From: Pseudomonas saponiphila
GTDB taxonomy: Bacteria; Pseudomonadota; Gammaproteobacteria; Pseudomonadales; Pseudomonadaceae
Direction of reading: 5' to 3'
Length of the DNA stretch: 64,000 nt
Assembly: GCF_900105185.1 (NCBI RefSeq)
Contig: NZ_FNTJ01000001.1
Span: forward strand, 3,678,501-3,742,500
Part shown: in pieces, positions 1 through 10,198 of the stretch
Layout: each line of letters begins with the position of its first letter
How positions within the stretch are numbered: position 1 is the first letter of the stretch
Made by a program: the position numbers and the translations under genes
The notes under the pieces: model-generated
The model's database searches: none
Told to the model about the DNA's origin: nothing
The model's input: the letters and a program-made list of their open reading frames with translations, nothing else

Positions 1-528
1 AAAGCCAAAATCCTTGGCCTTGATCTGGCCGATGTAGGTCGACTCCCAGCCCGCCGGGCCCACCAGCAGTTGCGCCTTGCCGCCGCCCAGGGGTTCGAAG
101 AGTTTCGCCACCTCGGGCTTTTGCAGGTCGTAGACCGACTTCACACCGTATTTGTCTTGCAGGTAGCCGGGGATGTAGAAGCCTTGCACCCCCAGGTACG
201 GCTGCTTGTTGGGCACCAGGGAACGGGTGCCGCCGGTGACGTATTTGGCCCAGGCGGCGGACTGGTTAGGCAGCCAGATGTCGGTGAGCACGTCCACCGA
301 GCCATCGCCCTTGGCCGCGGCGGCGAACAGCACCGGTACGTCACCGGCAAGGTAGGAAACGTCGCCGTCGAGGCGAGTCTTGATCACTTCGCCAAGGATA
401 TTCTGGATGGCGATGGCGCCGGTCCAGTTCTGCTCGCCAATGACGATCTTGTCCTTGGCCAGCACCGGCAGGGACAAACCCAACAGCAGCGCGGCGGCGC
501 CAAGGGTACGAGTAAACGACTTGTTCAA
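1..528 (-). CDS. Glycine betaine/quaternary amine ABC transporter substrate-binding protein (partial, C-terminus outside window)
   Basis: Periplasmic binding protein of the ProX/OpuAC type that would deliver a quaternary amine to the ATPase-permease encoded just upstream. I place the start at a TTG (526-528) because a GAGGTG ribosome site lies a few bases before it and the translation then begins with a clear signal peptide (NKSFTRTLGAAALLLGLSLP, cleavage after VLA near residue 24). The mature part starts KDKIVIGEQNWTGA, a typical start for this family, and continues with a ligand-domain DVLTDIWLPNQ stretch. The 176 codons visible are roughly half of a usual 300-330 residue protein; the rest lies beyond base 1. 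It begins 8 bp after the stop of the transporter gene, so the two are surely co-transcribed. The exact ligand (betaine, choline, carnitine) cannot be read from sequence. Confidence 0.85.
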   Translation of the reverse strand, partial: MNKSFTRTLGAAALLLGLSLPVLAKDKIVIGEQNWTGAIAIQNILGEVIKTRLDGDVSYLAGDVPVLFAAAAKGDGSVDVLTDIWLPNQSAAWAKYVTGGTRSLVPNKQPYLGVQGFYIPGYLQDKYGVKSVYDLQKPEVAKLFEPLGGGKAQLLVGPAGWESTYIGQIKAKDFGF

Positions 529-536
529 GGGACACC

Positions 537-2612
537 TCATGATTGCTGTAAAGTGCGATCCCGCTGGCGCAGGGTCGCTTGAATGATTCGATCGGGAATC
601 AGCGCGCAGAACACGATCGCCGCCCCGGCCAACATGCCCTCGCCGCCCTTGATGTTGCGCAGCGCGGTCATCACGTCGTAGCCCAGGCCACCGGCGCCGA
701 TCAGCGCCGCCACCACCACCATCGACAGGCTCATCACCAGGGTCTGGTTGATCCCCAGCAGCAAGGAACCCGCGGCCAGGGGCAGTTCGACCTTGGTCAG
801 GATCTGCCACGGCGTGGCGCCGTGGGCCAGGGCCGCTTCGACGGCGGTCTTGGGCACTTCCTGGATCCCCAGGGCGGTGAGACGGATCATCGGCGCCAGG
901 GCGAAGATCACCGTGGCGATCACCGCTGGGGTCTTGCCCACCGAGAAGAACGCCACCGCCGGGATCAGGTACACGAAGGTCGGCAGGGTCTGCATCACGT
1001 CCAGCAAGGGGGTGATCAGGCGCCGGGCCAGGGCGCGCTTGGCCAGGAGGATGCCGGCCGGCACGCCGATCAACAGCGAGATCAGCACCGAGGAGCCCAC
1101 CAGGGCCAGGGTGGCGATGGTCCGCTCCCAGAAGCCGAACAGGCCGATGTAGAGCAAGGCCGCGGCGCTGGTCAGGGCCAGGGCGGCGCCGGCGCTGCGC
1201 CAGGCCAGCAGCACCAGGGCCAAGGCCGGCACCGGCCAAGGCAGCCAGCCCAGCAGGCTTTCGGTGCTGTCGATCACTGTGCGCACGGCGACTATCACGC
1301 CGACGAAGGTGCTTTCGAAGGTGACCTGGGACCAGCCGATCAACTGGTCGATGGCCGCCGCGGTGCCCAGCAGCACTTGGCGGTCGGCGGGAAATTGCAG
1401 CCAGGGGCCAGAGGCATCGACGGCCAGGACCCGCCACAGCACCAGGGCCTGGGACAGCAGCAACACCAGCCACGGCAGGCGCCAGTCGGAACGCCCCAGG
1501 CGGCTGGGGCGACGGGCCAGGGTCACACTCAACAGGCGGCTGAGCAGCAAGCCGATGAGCGCCAAGGCGGCCCAGGCGAAACTGGCCGTGACCAGCCCCT
1601 GCCCCAAGGCTGCGGCGGCGCCCAGCTCCAGGGCAAAACCCAGCCAGTACAACCCGCCGCGACCGCTGGCGGCCAGGGCCGCGGGCCCCAGCAGCAGGGC
1701 CTGGGCCGAGGACAGCCCGGGACTGACCGGCACCGGGCTCGTCGCGCTCTTGTGCGGGGCGATCGCCGCCACCGCAGGCGCGGCGCTGCGGGCACCGTGT
1801 TCCTGGAAGAAGTCCGCCACTTCGGCATCCGCTGGCTGCTCCAGCAGTTCGGCGGGGGTGCCCAGTTGGATCAGCTGGCCGTGGCGCAGCACGGCAATGC
1901 GGTCCGCCAGGCGCAGGGCTTCGGCCGGGTCGTGGGTCACCAGCAAGGTGGTGATGCCGCGCTCGCGCACCACCCGCAGGAAGTGGCTTTGCAGGTCGCG
2001 GCGAATGGTCGGGTCCAGAGCGCTGAAGGGTTCATCCATCAGCAGGATGTCCGGCTCGCTGACCAGGGCCCGGGCCAGCCCGACCCGCTGCTGCATGCCG
2101 CCGGACAGTTCATGGGGATAGTGCTCGCCCCAGCCTTCCAGGCCCATGGCCCGCAGTTGCACATCGGCCGCGGCGTGGCGCAGGGCCTCGGGTTCGCCGC
2201 GCAGTTCCAGGGGCAAGGCGACGTTGTCGCGCACGCTGCGATGGGGCAGCAGGCCGAAGTGCTGGAACACCATGCCAATGCGCCGGGAACGCAGGGTACG
2301 CAGTTCCTGGGCCGAAAGCTGGCTGATGGCGGCGCCGTCGATCAGCACCTCGCCGCTGCTGGGCTCGACCAGCCGGTTGATATGCCGCAGCAAGGTGGAC
2401 TTGCCGCTGCCGGAAGTGCCCATCAGGCACAGCACTTCGCCGCGGCGCACCTTGAGGCTGACCTGCTCAACCGCAGGCGGCGCCGACTGGCCGCGGCGGC
2501 GGGCGTAGTGCTTGGTCAGGTGGCGCAATTCCAGCACCACGTCGGCGTTATCCGCGGGCGGGCTGATTGAGGCTGGGACGGCAAAGGCCTCTTGGGGGTG
2601 AACGGCAGACAC
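537..2612 (-). CDS. Quaternary amine ABC transporter, ATPase-permease fusion protein
   Basis: Inner-membrane importer subunit joining a ProV-like ATPase and a ProW-like permease in one 691-residue chain. The N-terminal ATPase has Walker A GTSGSGKST (about residues 65-73), signature LSGGMQQR (169-176), Walker B ILLMDEPFSALDP (from 189) and H-loop LLVTHD. There is no CBS pair after it as in E. coli ProV; instead a linker and several hydrophobic segments follow, ending in a canonical permease domain with the EAA loop EAALAHGATPWQILTKVELP. I chose the GTG at 2610-2612 because CAGGAG lies six bases upstream; a longer in-frame start at 2660 has no such site and would run into a REP fragment. The binding-protein gene follows 8 bp downstream. 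Osmoprotection or catabolic uptake are both possible roles. Confidence 0.9.
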   Translation of the reverse strand: MSAVHPQEAFAVPASISPPADNADVVLELRHLTKHYARRRGQSAPPAVEQVSLKVRRGEVLCLMGTSGSGKSTLLRHINRLVEPSSGEVLIDGAAISQLSAQELRTLRSRRIGMVFQHFGLLPHRSVRDNVALPLELRGEPEALRHAAADVQLRAMGLEGWGEHYPHELSGGMQQRVGLARALVSEPDILLMDEPFSALDPTIRRDLQSHFLRVVRERGITTLLVTHDPAEALRLADRIAVLRHGQLIQLGTPAELLEQPADAEVADFFQEHGARSAAPAVAAIAPHKSATSPVPVSPGLSSAQALLLGPAALAASGRGGLYWLGFALELGAAAALGQGLVTASFAWAALALIGLLLSRLLSVTLARRPSRLGRSDWRLPWLVLLLSQALVLWRVLAVDASGPWLQFPADRQVLLGTAAAIDQLIGWSQVTFESTFVGVIVAVRTVIDSTESLLGWLPWPVPALALVLLAWRSAGAALALTSAAALLYIGLFGFWERTIATLALVGSSVLISLLIGVPAGILLAKRALARRLITPLLDVMQTLPTFVYLIPAVAFFSVGKTPAVIATVIFALAPMIRLTALGIQEVPKTAVEAALAHGATPWQILTKVELPLAAGSLLLGINQTLVMSLSMVVVAALIGAGGLGYDVMTALRNIKGGEGMLAGAAIVFCALIPDRIIQATLRQRDRTLQQS

Positions 2613-2678
2613 GGGAACTCCTGACGCCGGGCGCGGGATGGCGTAGCCGGCGCTGAACAAGAAAAAAAGGGGGACCTG

Positions 2679-2701
2679 TTCGCCGGCAAGCCGGCTCCTA
2701 C
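2679..2701. repeat. Single REP element
   Basis: TTCGCCGGCAAGCCGGCTCC followed by TAC is one half of the Pseudomonas REP pair seen many times in this window. It sits between the sulfonate-type binding protein gene and the fusion transporter, suggesting these are separate transcripts or that the REP modulates read-through. Confidence 0.8.
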
Positions 2702-2725
2702 AGGCGAACGCGATCTAACGGCCAA

Positions 2726-3694
2726 TTACAAGGATTGCGGACTCCACAACTGCACCGCTCGGGCATCCACCGGCTTGGGCAAGAGCTTTTCCTGGTAGAA
2801 GGCATCGGCGATTTTCTGCTGCTCGCCCAGGGCGTCAGGCTTGACCACTTCGACCTGGTAGGTGCGGCGGCTGTTGGCCAGCTCCACCGTCGGCACGTCC
2901 AGGTTGCCCCACAGCGGGCCCAGCAACTTCGCCGCCTCCGCCGGGTGCGCCTTGACCCAGGTGCCGGTCTTCTGCAGCTCGGCGAACACTTGCTTCAGCA
3001 CCTCGGGATGAGCCTTGGCGTAGTCATTGGAAGCCAGGTAGTAACGGCGATAACTGGCCAGCCCCTGGCCGTCGTGCAGCACCCGCGCGCCCTGCTGGCG
3101 CTGGGCGCTGGCGACGAAGGGTTCCCAGGTGACCCAGGCATCGACCTTGGCGGTTTCCAGCGCCGCGCGGCCATCGGCCGGGGTCAGGTACACCGGCTGG
3201 ATATCGGCAAAGCTCAAGCCCGCTTCGCGCAAGGCGGCGATCAGCAGGTAGTGACTGCCGGCGGCCTTGGTCACGGCGATGCGCTTGCCCTTGAGGTCAG
3301 CCAGGGATTTGAGCGGCGAATCCTTGGGGATGACGATGGACTGAGCGGCGGGCGACGGGGTTTCCGTGGCGAAATAGGTGAGCTTGGCCCCGGCGGCCTG
3401 GGCGAACACCGGCACCGTGTCGGCAACGTCCGCGCTGATGTCGACATTGCCCACGTTCAGCGATTCCGCCAATGGCAGGCCACTGGTGAACTCATGCCAG
3501 GTGATGTTGACGCCCTGCCCCGCCAGCTGTTTTTCCAGGGTGCCCTGGGCCTTGAGCAGCGCCAGCAGGGTCGAGGATTTCTGGTAGCCGATGCGCAGGT
3601 TGGTGTCGGCCTGGGCATTGAGGGCCATGCCCAGCGCCAGACCGGCCAGGGCGGTGATCGACAGGCTACGACGCAAAGCAAAGGGCAGGCGCAT
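2726..3694 (-). CDS. Aliphatic sulfonate-type ABC transporter substrate-binding protein (SsuA family)
   Basis: Periplasmic binding protein of 322 residues, normal for the SsuA/TauA family. A signal peptide covers residues 1-29 (hydrophobic core ITALAGLALGMALN, cleavage after AQA). The mature chain begins DTNLRIGYQKSSTLLALLKA, the family's usual first strand and helix, and carries the LNVGNVDISADVADTVPVFA and WVTWEPFVA segments that line the ligand cleft of sulfonate-binding proteins. No matching SsuC permease or SsuB ATPase is next to it; the downstream ATPase-permease belongs to a different ABC class, so this looks like an orphan binding protein or one that works with a distant transporter. 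The AT-rich stretch at 3730-3785 just upstream is the likely promoter region. The substrate is inferred from family only. Confidence 0.85.
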   Translation of the reverse strand: MRLPFALRRSLSITALAGLALGMALNAQADTNLRIGYQKSSTLLALLKAQGTLEKQLAGQGVNITWHEFTSGLPLAESLNVGNVDISADVADTVPVFAQAAGAKLTYFATETPSPAAQSIVIPKDSPLKSLADLKGKRIAVTKAAGSHYLLIAALREAGLSFADIQPVYLTPADGRAALETAKVDAWVTWEPFVASAQRQQGARVLHDGQGLASYRRYYLASNDYAKAHPEVLKQVFAELQKTGTWVKAHPAEAAKLLGPLWGNLDVPTVELANSRRTYQVEVVKPDALGEQQKIADAFYQEKLLPKPVDARAVQLWSPQSL

Positions 3695-3924
3695 GGGGGC
3701 GGACCTTCTGGGAGACAGGAAAGTCGCTAAAAGCTAATCGATCTAATAAATCTAAAATAAATACTTTTTAGGAATTAGCTTAGGTTCGAGGGATGGGTTG
3801 AAAGTCGCGGAGGGTGAGATCGCACGAAAACAAGCAGGCTGATTCATCACCGCGACTGCGCGGGCCAGCGCAGCCTCCTGGGCCTGGCGGCGACAGCAGG
3901 TCGTCCACCTGATGCAGCGAAGCG

Positions 3925-4482
3925 CTAATCATCACACCTTGGCGAGCCACCGAATGTCGTTTGGCGTAAACAGAAATAGCGACTCTTTTTCAGTGTTGCC
4001 GGGGCCACGGAGCAAGGAAGGACCGCTTGGTTGACCTCGATCGACAGCTGCTCGCCCTGTGTTCCTTCAGGCAATGTCAGGTCGCACTGGTGATTACCGT
4101 ACCCAGGTGACCAGCTGATATCGCGAACCACGCGGTTGTCCATTTTCAGGACCAAGGGGCTTTGCGTGAGCGACGTACAGGCTTTCAAATCAGGGTGGGA
4201 AACACTGATTTGCACGCGGTCGTCGCTGCCGTATTGGGGAAAAAAGGGGATAAAGAATATCGCGAAGATCAGCCCTGAATGATTACGCCTCACGGACACG
4301 GACAACGGGTTGGGTCCGCAGGAAGCCTCTAGTATGGCGCTTTCATCACCATACGGTGTGGGCGAGTCGGTCCAGCCTCCTGGCTGGTCGACTCTCCAAC
4401 TGTGCCCCCACTTGTAATCCGTACAGCCCCCCAGGCTCAAAGCCAGGGCCAGACAAAGCGCCATCCTGTGCATATTCGGCAT
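3925..4482 (-). CDS. Hypothetical lipoprotein
   Basis: Not recognised as a named family. The chain begins MPNMHRMALCLALALSLGGC, a lipoprotein signal with lipobox LGGC, so the mature protein should be lipid-anchored at a cysteine near residue 20 in the periplasm or outer membrane. About 165 mature residues follow, with several cysteines (ASCGP, KACTS, HQCDL, LPCSV, YFCLR) that could form disulfides, and a short hydrophobic stretch LIFAIFFIPFF. Starts at 4482, 4473 and 4464 are all possible; none has a strong ribosome site. In-frame extension further upstream only translates REP sequence and is not real. The gene stands alone between the sulfonate-binding gene and a REP array. Confidence 0.6.
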   Translation of the reverse strand: MPNMHRMALCLALALSLGGCTDYKWGHSWRVDQPGGWTDSPTPYGDESAILEASCGPNPLSVSVRRNHSGLIFAIFFIPFFPQYGSDDRVQISVSHPDLKACTSLTQSPLVLKMDNRVVRDISWSPGYGNHQCDLTLPEGTQGEQLSIEVNQAVLPCSVAPATLKKSRYFCLRQTTFGGSPRCDD

Positions 4483-4536
4483 CCCGTGCGAAAAGTTCGC
4501 CAGTGTACGCCAGCCAAACGCCCCACGATGCCCCGT

Positions 4537-5006
4537 GTAGGAGCTGGCTTGCCAGCGAAGGCGTCCGCCCAAGCGCTGCCTGCCTCGCGGGCCTCTTCGC
4601 CGGCAAGCCGGCTCCTACGGGAAATGTATGGGCGGGGGCGGATTGTGGAAACAACGCCCCCCTCGGTAGGAGCTGGCTTGCCAGCGAAGGCGTTCGCCCA
4701 AGCGCTGCATGCCTTGCGGGCCTCTTCGCCGGCAAGCCGGCTCCTACGGGAAATGTGTGTGGGGGCGGATTGTGGAAACAACTCCCCCCCTCGGTAGGAG
4801 CTGGCTTGCCAGCGAAGGCGTTCGCCCAAGCGCTGCATGCCTTGCGGGCCTCTTCGCCGGCAAGCCGGCTCCTACGGGGAGTGTGTGTGGGCGGGGGCGG
4901 ATTGTGGAAACAACGCCCCCCTCGGTAGGAGCTGGCTTGCCAGCGAAGGCGTTCGCCCAAGCGCTGCCTGCCTCGCGGGCCTCTTCGCCGGCAAGCCGGC
5001 TCCTAC
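4537..5006. repeat. REP/BIME array, four tandem units
   Basis: Four near-identical units start at 4537, 4666, 4794 and 4925 (period 128-131 bp). Each holds a forward REP (GTAGGAGCTGGCTTGCCAGC), a core of about 35 bp (GCCCAAGCGCTGC.TGCC..G), an inverted REP (CTTCGCCGGCAAGCCGGCTC then CTAC), and units are separated by a conserved GGGGGCGGATTGTGGAAACA linker. The last REP overlaps the 3' end of the amidohydrolase gene. Confidence 0.95.
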
Positions 5007-6280
5007 GGTTGGCGCTGGGCGATGGATTGGGAGGCGGCGAGCATGGCCCGCAGCAGGACGGCGCAGCCGGCAGCGAGGTCGTCGGGGTCGGCGTTCTCGA
5101 TTTCGTTGTGGCTGATGCCGCCTTCGCAAGGCACGAAGATCATCCCCGCCGGGCCCAGCTCGGCGACGAAGATCGCGTCGTGCCCGGCGCCGCTGACGAT
5201 GTCCATGTGGGACAGGCCCAAGCCCTGGGCGGCGCCGCGCACGGCTTCGACGCAGACGGGGTCGAAGTACAGCGGCGGGAAGTCCGCAGTGGGGGTCAGT
5301 TCGAAGCTCAGGCCGTGTTCTTCGCAGGTGTTGTCGATCACCTGGCGCACCTCGGCGATCATCGAATCCAGGCGCGCCGGTTCCAGGTGACGGAAGTCCA
5401 GGGTCATGCGCACCTCCCCCGGGATCACGTTGCGCGAGCCTGGGTAGGCTTGCAGGCAGCCGACGGTGCCGCAGGCGTGGGGCTGGTGGCCGAGGGCTGC
5501 GCGGTTGACCGCGGCGACCACCGCGGCAGCGCCCACCAGGGCGTCCTTGCGCAGGTGCATGGGGGTCGGGCCGGCGTGAGCTTCGACGCCCCGCAGCTTG
5601 AGATCGAACCATTTCTGGCCGAGGGCGCCGAGCACCACGCCTATGGTCTTGCGCTCGTCTTCCAGGATCGGGCCTTGCTCGATATGCGCCTCGAAGTAGG
5701 CGCCCACCGGGTGCCCGCTGACCGGGCGCGTGCCGGCGTAGCCGATGGCATTCAGCGCCTCGCCGACGCTGATGCCCTCGGCGTCGGTCTTGGCCAGGGT
5801 GTCTTGCAGGGTGAATTTCTCGGCGAACACCCCGGAGCCCATCATGCATGGCGGGAAGCGCGAGCCTTCTTCGTTGGTCCACACCACCACTTCCAGGGGC
5901 GCCTCGGTTTCCAGCTTGAGGTCATTGAGGGTGCGCAGCACTTCCAGCCCGGCCAGCACGCCGAAGCAGCCGTCGAACTTGCCACCGGTGGGCTGGGTGT
6001 CGATATGGCTGCCGGTCATCACCGGCGGCAGTTGTGGGTTACGCCCGGGGCGGCGGGCGAAGATGTTGCCGATGCCATCCACCGTGACCGTGCAACCGGC
6101 CGCCTCGCACCACTTCACGAACAGGTCGCGGGCCTGGCGGTCGAGCTCGGTCAGGGCCAGGCGGCAGACACCGCCCTTGACCGTGGCGCCGAGCCGGGCC
6201 AGCTCCATGAGCGACTGCCAGAGGCGGTCGCGGTTGATGTGCTGATGACTGGATTGCAGAACCTCGACGGCAGCGTTCAT
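5003..6280 (-). CDS. M20-family N-carbamoyl-beta-alanine amidohydrolase (beta-ureidopropionase)
   Basis: Cytosolic metal-dependent amidohydrolase of 425 residues that should carry out the last step of reductive pyrimidine breakdown, releasing beta-alanine (or beta-aminoisobutyrate), CO2 and ammonia from the N-carbamoyl compound. Metal-site motifs of the carbamoylase/allantoate branch of M20 peptidases are present: TGSHIDTQPTGGKFDG, TNEEGSRF, HIEQGP and the C-terminal GGISHNEIE; the dimerisation domain has GVEAHAGPTPM. The neighbours (NCS1 transporter upstream, hydantoinase and PreTA across the divergent promoter) support the pyrimidine role over allantoate or hydantoin substrates, though those remain possible. 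Its stop codon TAG comes from the first bases of a REP element. Confidence 0.88.
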   Translation of the reverse strand: MNAAVEVLQSSHQHINRDRLWQSLMELARLGATVKGGVCRLALTELDRQARDLFVKWCEAAGCTVTVDGIGNIFARRPGRNPQLPPVMTGSHIDTQPTGGKFDGCFGVLAGLEVLRTLNDLKLETEAPLEVVVWTNEEGSRFPPCMMGSGVFAEKFTLQDTLAKTDAEGISVGEALNAIGYAGTRPVSGHPVGAYFEAHIEQGPILEDERKTIGVVLGALGQKWFDLKLRGVEAHAGPTPMHLRKDALVGAAAVVAAVNRAALGHQPHACGTVGCLQAYPGSRNVIPGEVRMTLDFRHLEPARLDSMIAEVRQVIDNTCEEHGLSFELTPTADFPPLYFDPVCVEAVRGAAQGLGLSHMDIVSGAGHDAIFVAELGPAGMIFVPCEGGISHNEIENADPDDLAAGCAVLLRAMLAASQSIAQRQP

Positions 6281-6362
6281 GGTGATCTCCTCGGGCGTTT
6301 CTTCTGATTTTGTCGGGGGATGCGTGACACAGTCACCCGGGATAACGGCCTAGCAACAATCG

Positions 6363-6458
6363 GTAGGAGCCGCCGGGCGGCGTTACGTTTGCCAGCGAAG
6401 GGGCCCGCAAGATGTGCGTCGCCCGTACCGACGCCTTCGCTGGCAAGCCAGCTCCTAC
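6363..6458. repeat. REP pair, left copy degenerate
   Basis: The right half (CTTCGCTGGCAAGCCAGCTC then CTAC) is intact; the left half begins GTAGGAGCCG but is interrupted (CCGGGCGGCGTTACG) before GCCAGCGAAG. It lies between the NCS1 transporter and the amidohydrolase. Confidence 0.8.
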
Positions 6459-6497
6459 GGGACGGGGGTGGTGCCCGCGAGCACGCAGGTTGGGTGT

Positions 6498-7985
6498 TCA
6501 TGTCGGGGTTTTGGCGGTGGCCGCCTGGGGGCTGCGCCAGGTGCACAGGCCGTAGTAGATCAAGCCGCCCAGGGCCGAGCCGGTGAACCAGCCGTAGCTG
6601 TAGAACCAGTTGAACGCGCTGCTACCCAGGGACATCAGGGTCAGGGCCACCGGCACGCCGAAGGCGATGAAGCCGTGCCAGTTCCACGCCGGGTAGACGT
6701 CGTCGCGGTACAGCCCGGCCAGGTCCAGGCGCTGTTGCTTGATGATGAAGTAGTCCACCACCATGATCCCGGCAATCGGCCCCAGCAGGCTGGAGTAACC
6801 CAGCAGCCAGTTGGAATACACCGTCTCCAGGCTGACGTCGGACATCAGCAGGCCGAGCTTTTTCAGCAACTCATGCCCCATCAGCGCCAGCCCCACCAAC
6901 CCGGTGAGGATCACCGCGGTGGTGCGGTCGATGAGCTTGGGGGCGAGGTTCTGGAAGTCATTGGTAGGCGAGACGATGTTGGCCGCGGTGTTGGTGGACA
7001 AGGTGGCGATGATGATCAGCGCCATGGCCAGGGCCACCCAGCCCGGGCTCTGGATGTGGCCGATCAGGCTCACCGGGTCGGAGACGGTGACCCCCACCAG
7101 TTTCACCGAGGCGGCGGTCATCACCACCCCCAGGGCGGCGAACAGGAACATGGTCAGCGGCAGGCCGAAGATCTGCCCGAGGATCTGGTCTTTCTGGCTT
7201 TTCGCGTAGCGGCTGAAGTCGGGAATGTTCAGCGACAGGGTGGCCCAGAAGCCGACCATGGCGGTGAGCCCGGCCATGAAGTAGCCAGTGACGCTGGCGC
7301 CCTCGGGACGCTTGGGCGGAATCGCCAACAGCTCGCTGAGGGAGACGTTGGGCAGCGCCCACACCAGCAAGCCGATGCCCACCGCCACCAGCAACGGCGC
7401 GGACAGGGTTTCCAGCCACTTGATCGACTCGGCACCGCGCAGCACCACCCACAGGTTGAGGGTCCAGAAGATCATGAAGCCGAGCACCTCGCCGGTGCCG
7501 CCCAGGGCCTTCCAGCCCTCGAAGATCGAGCCCAGGAACAGGTGGATCGCCAGCCCGCCGAACATCGTCTGGATGCCGAACCAGCCGCAGGCCACCAGGG
7601 CGCGGATCAGGCACGGCACGTTGGAGCCGATGATGCCAAACGACGAGCGCAGCAGCACCGGGAAGGGAATGCCGTACTGGGTGCCGGCAAAGGCGTTGAG
7701 GGTCAGGGGGATCAGCACCACGATATTGGCCAGCAGGATCGCCAGCAGCGCCTCGCCGACGCTGAGGCCGAAATAGGCGGTGAGCACCCCGCCCAGGGTG
7801 TAGGTGGGCACGCAGATCGACATGCCGATCCACAGTGCGGTGATGTGCCATTTGTTCCAGGTGCGTTCCTGGACCTTGGTCGGTGCGATGTCGTGGTTGT
7901 AACGGGGGCTGTCGAGTACGTCGCTGCCGGCGTCCAGCTCGTACAAGCCTTCGCGCTCGGTCACCTGGGATCTGATCTGTTGCAT
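6498..7985 (-). CDS. NCS1-family nucleobase:cation symporter (pyrimidine/hydantoin/allantoin type)
   Basis: Inner-membrane permease of 495 residues with about 12 hydrophobic segments. The N-terminal region has SPRYNHDIAPT and RTWNKWHITALWIGMSICVP, the hallmark of the NCS1 family, followed by AGTQYGIPFPVLLRSSFG and the central FWATLSLNIPDFSRYAKSQ motif that contacts substrate and sodium in Mhp1-like carriers. The start at 7985 (MQQIRSQVTEREG) is preceded by GTGGAG with normal spacing; an upstream ATG at 8108 is not credible. It shares a transcript with the amidohydrolase and diverges from the hydantoinase, so uracil, thymine or dihydropyrimidines are the probable cargo. Exact substrate is inference. 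Confidence 0.9.
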   Translation of the reverse strand: MQQIRSQVTEREGLYELDAGSDVLDSPRYNHDIAPTKVQERTWNKWHITALWIGMSICVPTYTLGGVLTAYFGLSVGEALLAILLANIVVLIPLTLNAFAGTQYGIPFPVLLRSSFGIIGSNVPCLIRALVACGWFGIQTMFGGLAIHLFLGSIFEGWKALGGTGEVLGFMIFWTLNLWVVLRGAESIKWLETLSAPLLVAVGIGLLVWALPNVSLSELLAIPPKRPEGASVTGYFMAGLTAMVGFWATLSLNIPDFSRYAKSQKDQILGQIFGLPLTMFLFAALGVVMTAASVKLVGVTVSDPVSLIGHIQSPGWVALAMALIIIATLSTNTAANIVSPTNDFQNLAPKLIDRTTAVILTGLVGLALMGHELLKKLGLLMSDVSLETVYSNWLLGYSSLLGPIAGIMVVDYFIIKQQRLDLAGLYRDDVYPAWNWHGFIAFGVPVALTLMSLGSSAFNWFYSYGWFTGSALGGLIYYGLCTWRSPQAATAKTPT

Positions 7986-8384
7986 GGCCGCTCCACTGTT
8001 CTTTTGATTATTTTGCTCATCAGGCCAGTGCACCGACGAACAGCGCACCGGACGATGGCCGGAGAACTTACGACTTCCACCCTCCTGGCCAGCGATCTGC
8101 GGCGGCACTCAATAACGATGCCAACTACTGCCGGATACGCGACTGCACAGTGTGCGGAATCCATGTAAACAACTGATGTGATTCAGTTTTATTCAGTCAA
8201 CTTTGAAGCCTTCGGTTAGTTGCCAGTTCACTCAGGCCGGGTGTTTGGCAAGTTGTCCGTTCGGTCAGGACCCAAAGCAGTGCACGGTTATTTTCTTAGT
8301 TGCCTATTGGACTTCGCGGTGCCTCCTCAAACGGCTGATTTGACATAGGAAATCTCGACTATTTTTTGATCCTGTCAAGTGCGT

Positions 8385-8412
8385 CAAAATGGTGATGACG
8401 CGCACCATTTTG
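8385..8412. promoter_or_regulatory. Perfect inverted repeat, candidate operator
   Basis: CAAAATGGTG and CACCATTTTG form perfect 10-bp arms around an 8-bp centre (ATGACGCG). Its size and symmetry suit a dimeric TetR-type repressor, and the cluster encodes one (12947-13567). Assignment is inference. Confidence 0.5.
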
Positions 8413-8521
8413 CGGATTTTGTTTTTTATTCTTTTAAATTCAAATACTTATAATCAATATAAGCTTATAAAAAATATTCTTGCTGTTTCTCTTAACTACG
8501 GCTAGCGTCTAATCCTGACAC

Positions 8522-10045
<1,524 letters not shown>

Positions 10046-10065
10046 TACCGGGGGCGTTGCACCCT

Positions 10066-10128
10066 ATCGCGAGCGAGCTCGCTCCTACATAAAAAACACG
10101 CCCCTGTAGGAGCGAGCTTGCTCGCGAT
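10066..10128. repeat. Inverted pair of a second REP type
   Basis: ATCGCGAGCGAGCTCGCTCC-TAC (10066-10088) and GTAGGAGCGAGCTTGCTCGC-GAT (10106-10128) face each other around a 17-bp spacer. This GAGCGAGC variant differs from the GAGCTGGC type used in the large arrays. It lies between hydA and preT. Confidence 0.85.
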
Positions 10129-10198
10129 CCGGACGCCCTCGCCCGCTTGCAAACATGCCCATCAGAGGCAGCCGCAAAAAAACCGTGAGGCCAACACC

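Noticed and set aside
579..2570. 663-codon ORF on + strand antisense to the ABC fusion gene
   Set aside because: Low-complexity Gln/Gly/His-rich translation typical of the reverse frame of GC-rich coding DNA; the minus-strand gene has all family motifs.
4346..4960. Several ORFs in both strands through the REP array
   Set aside because: They encode the same REP-derived peptides (LASQLL, GAGLPAK) and have no gene features.
4537..5006. CRISPR array
   Set aside because: Repeats are paired inverted REPs, spacers are nearly identical among units, and no cas genes are present. The same holds for 15571-15884 and 63541-64000.
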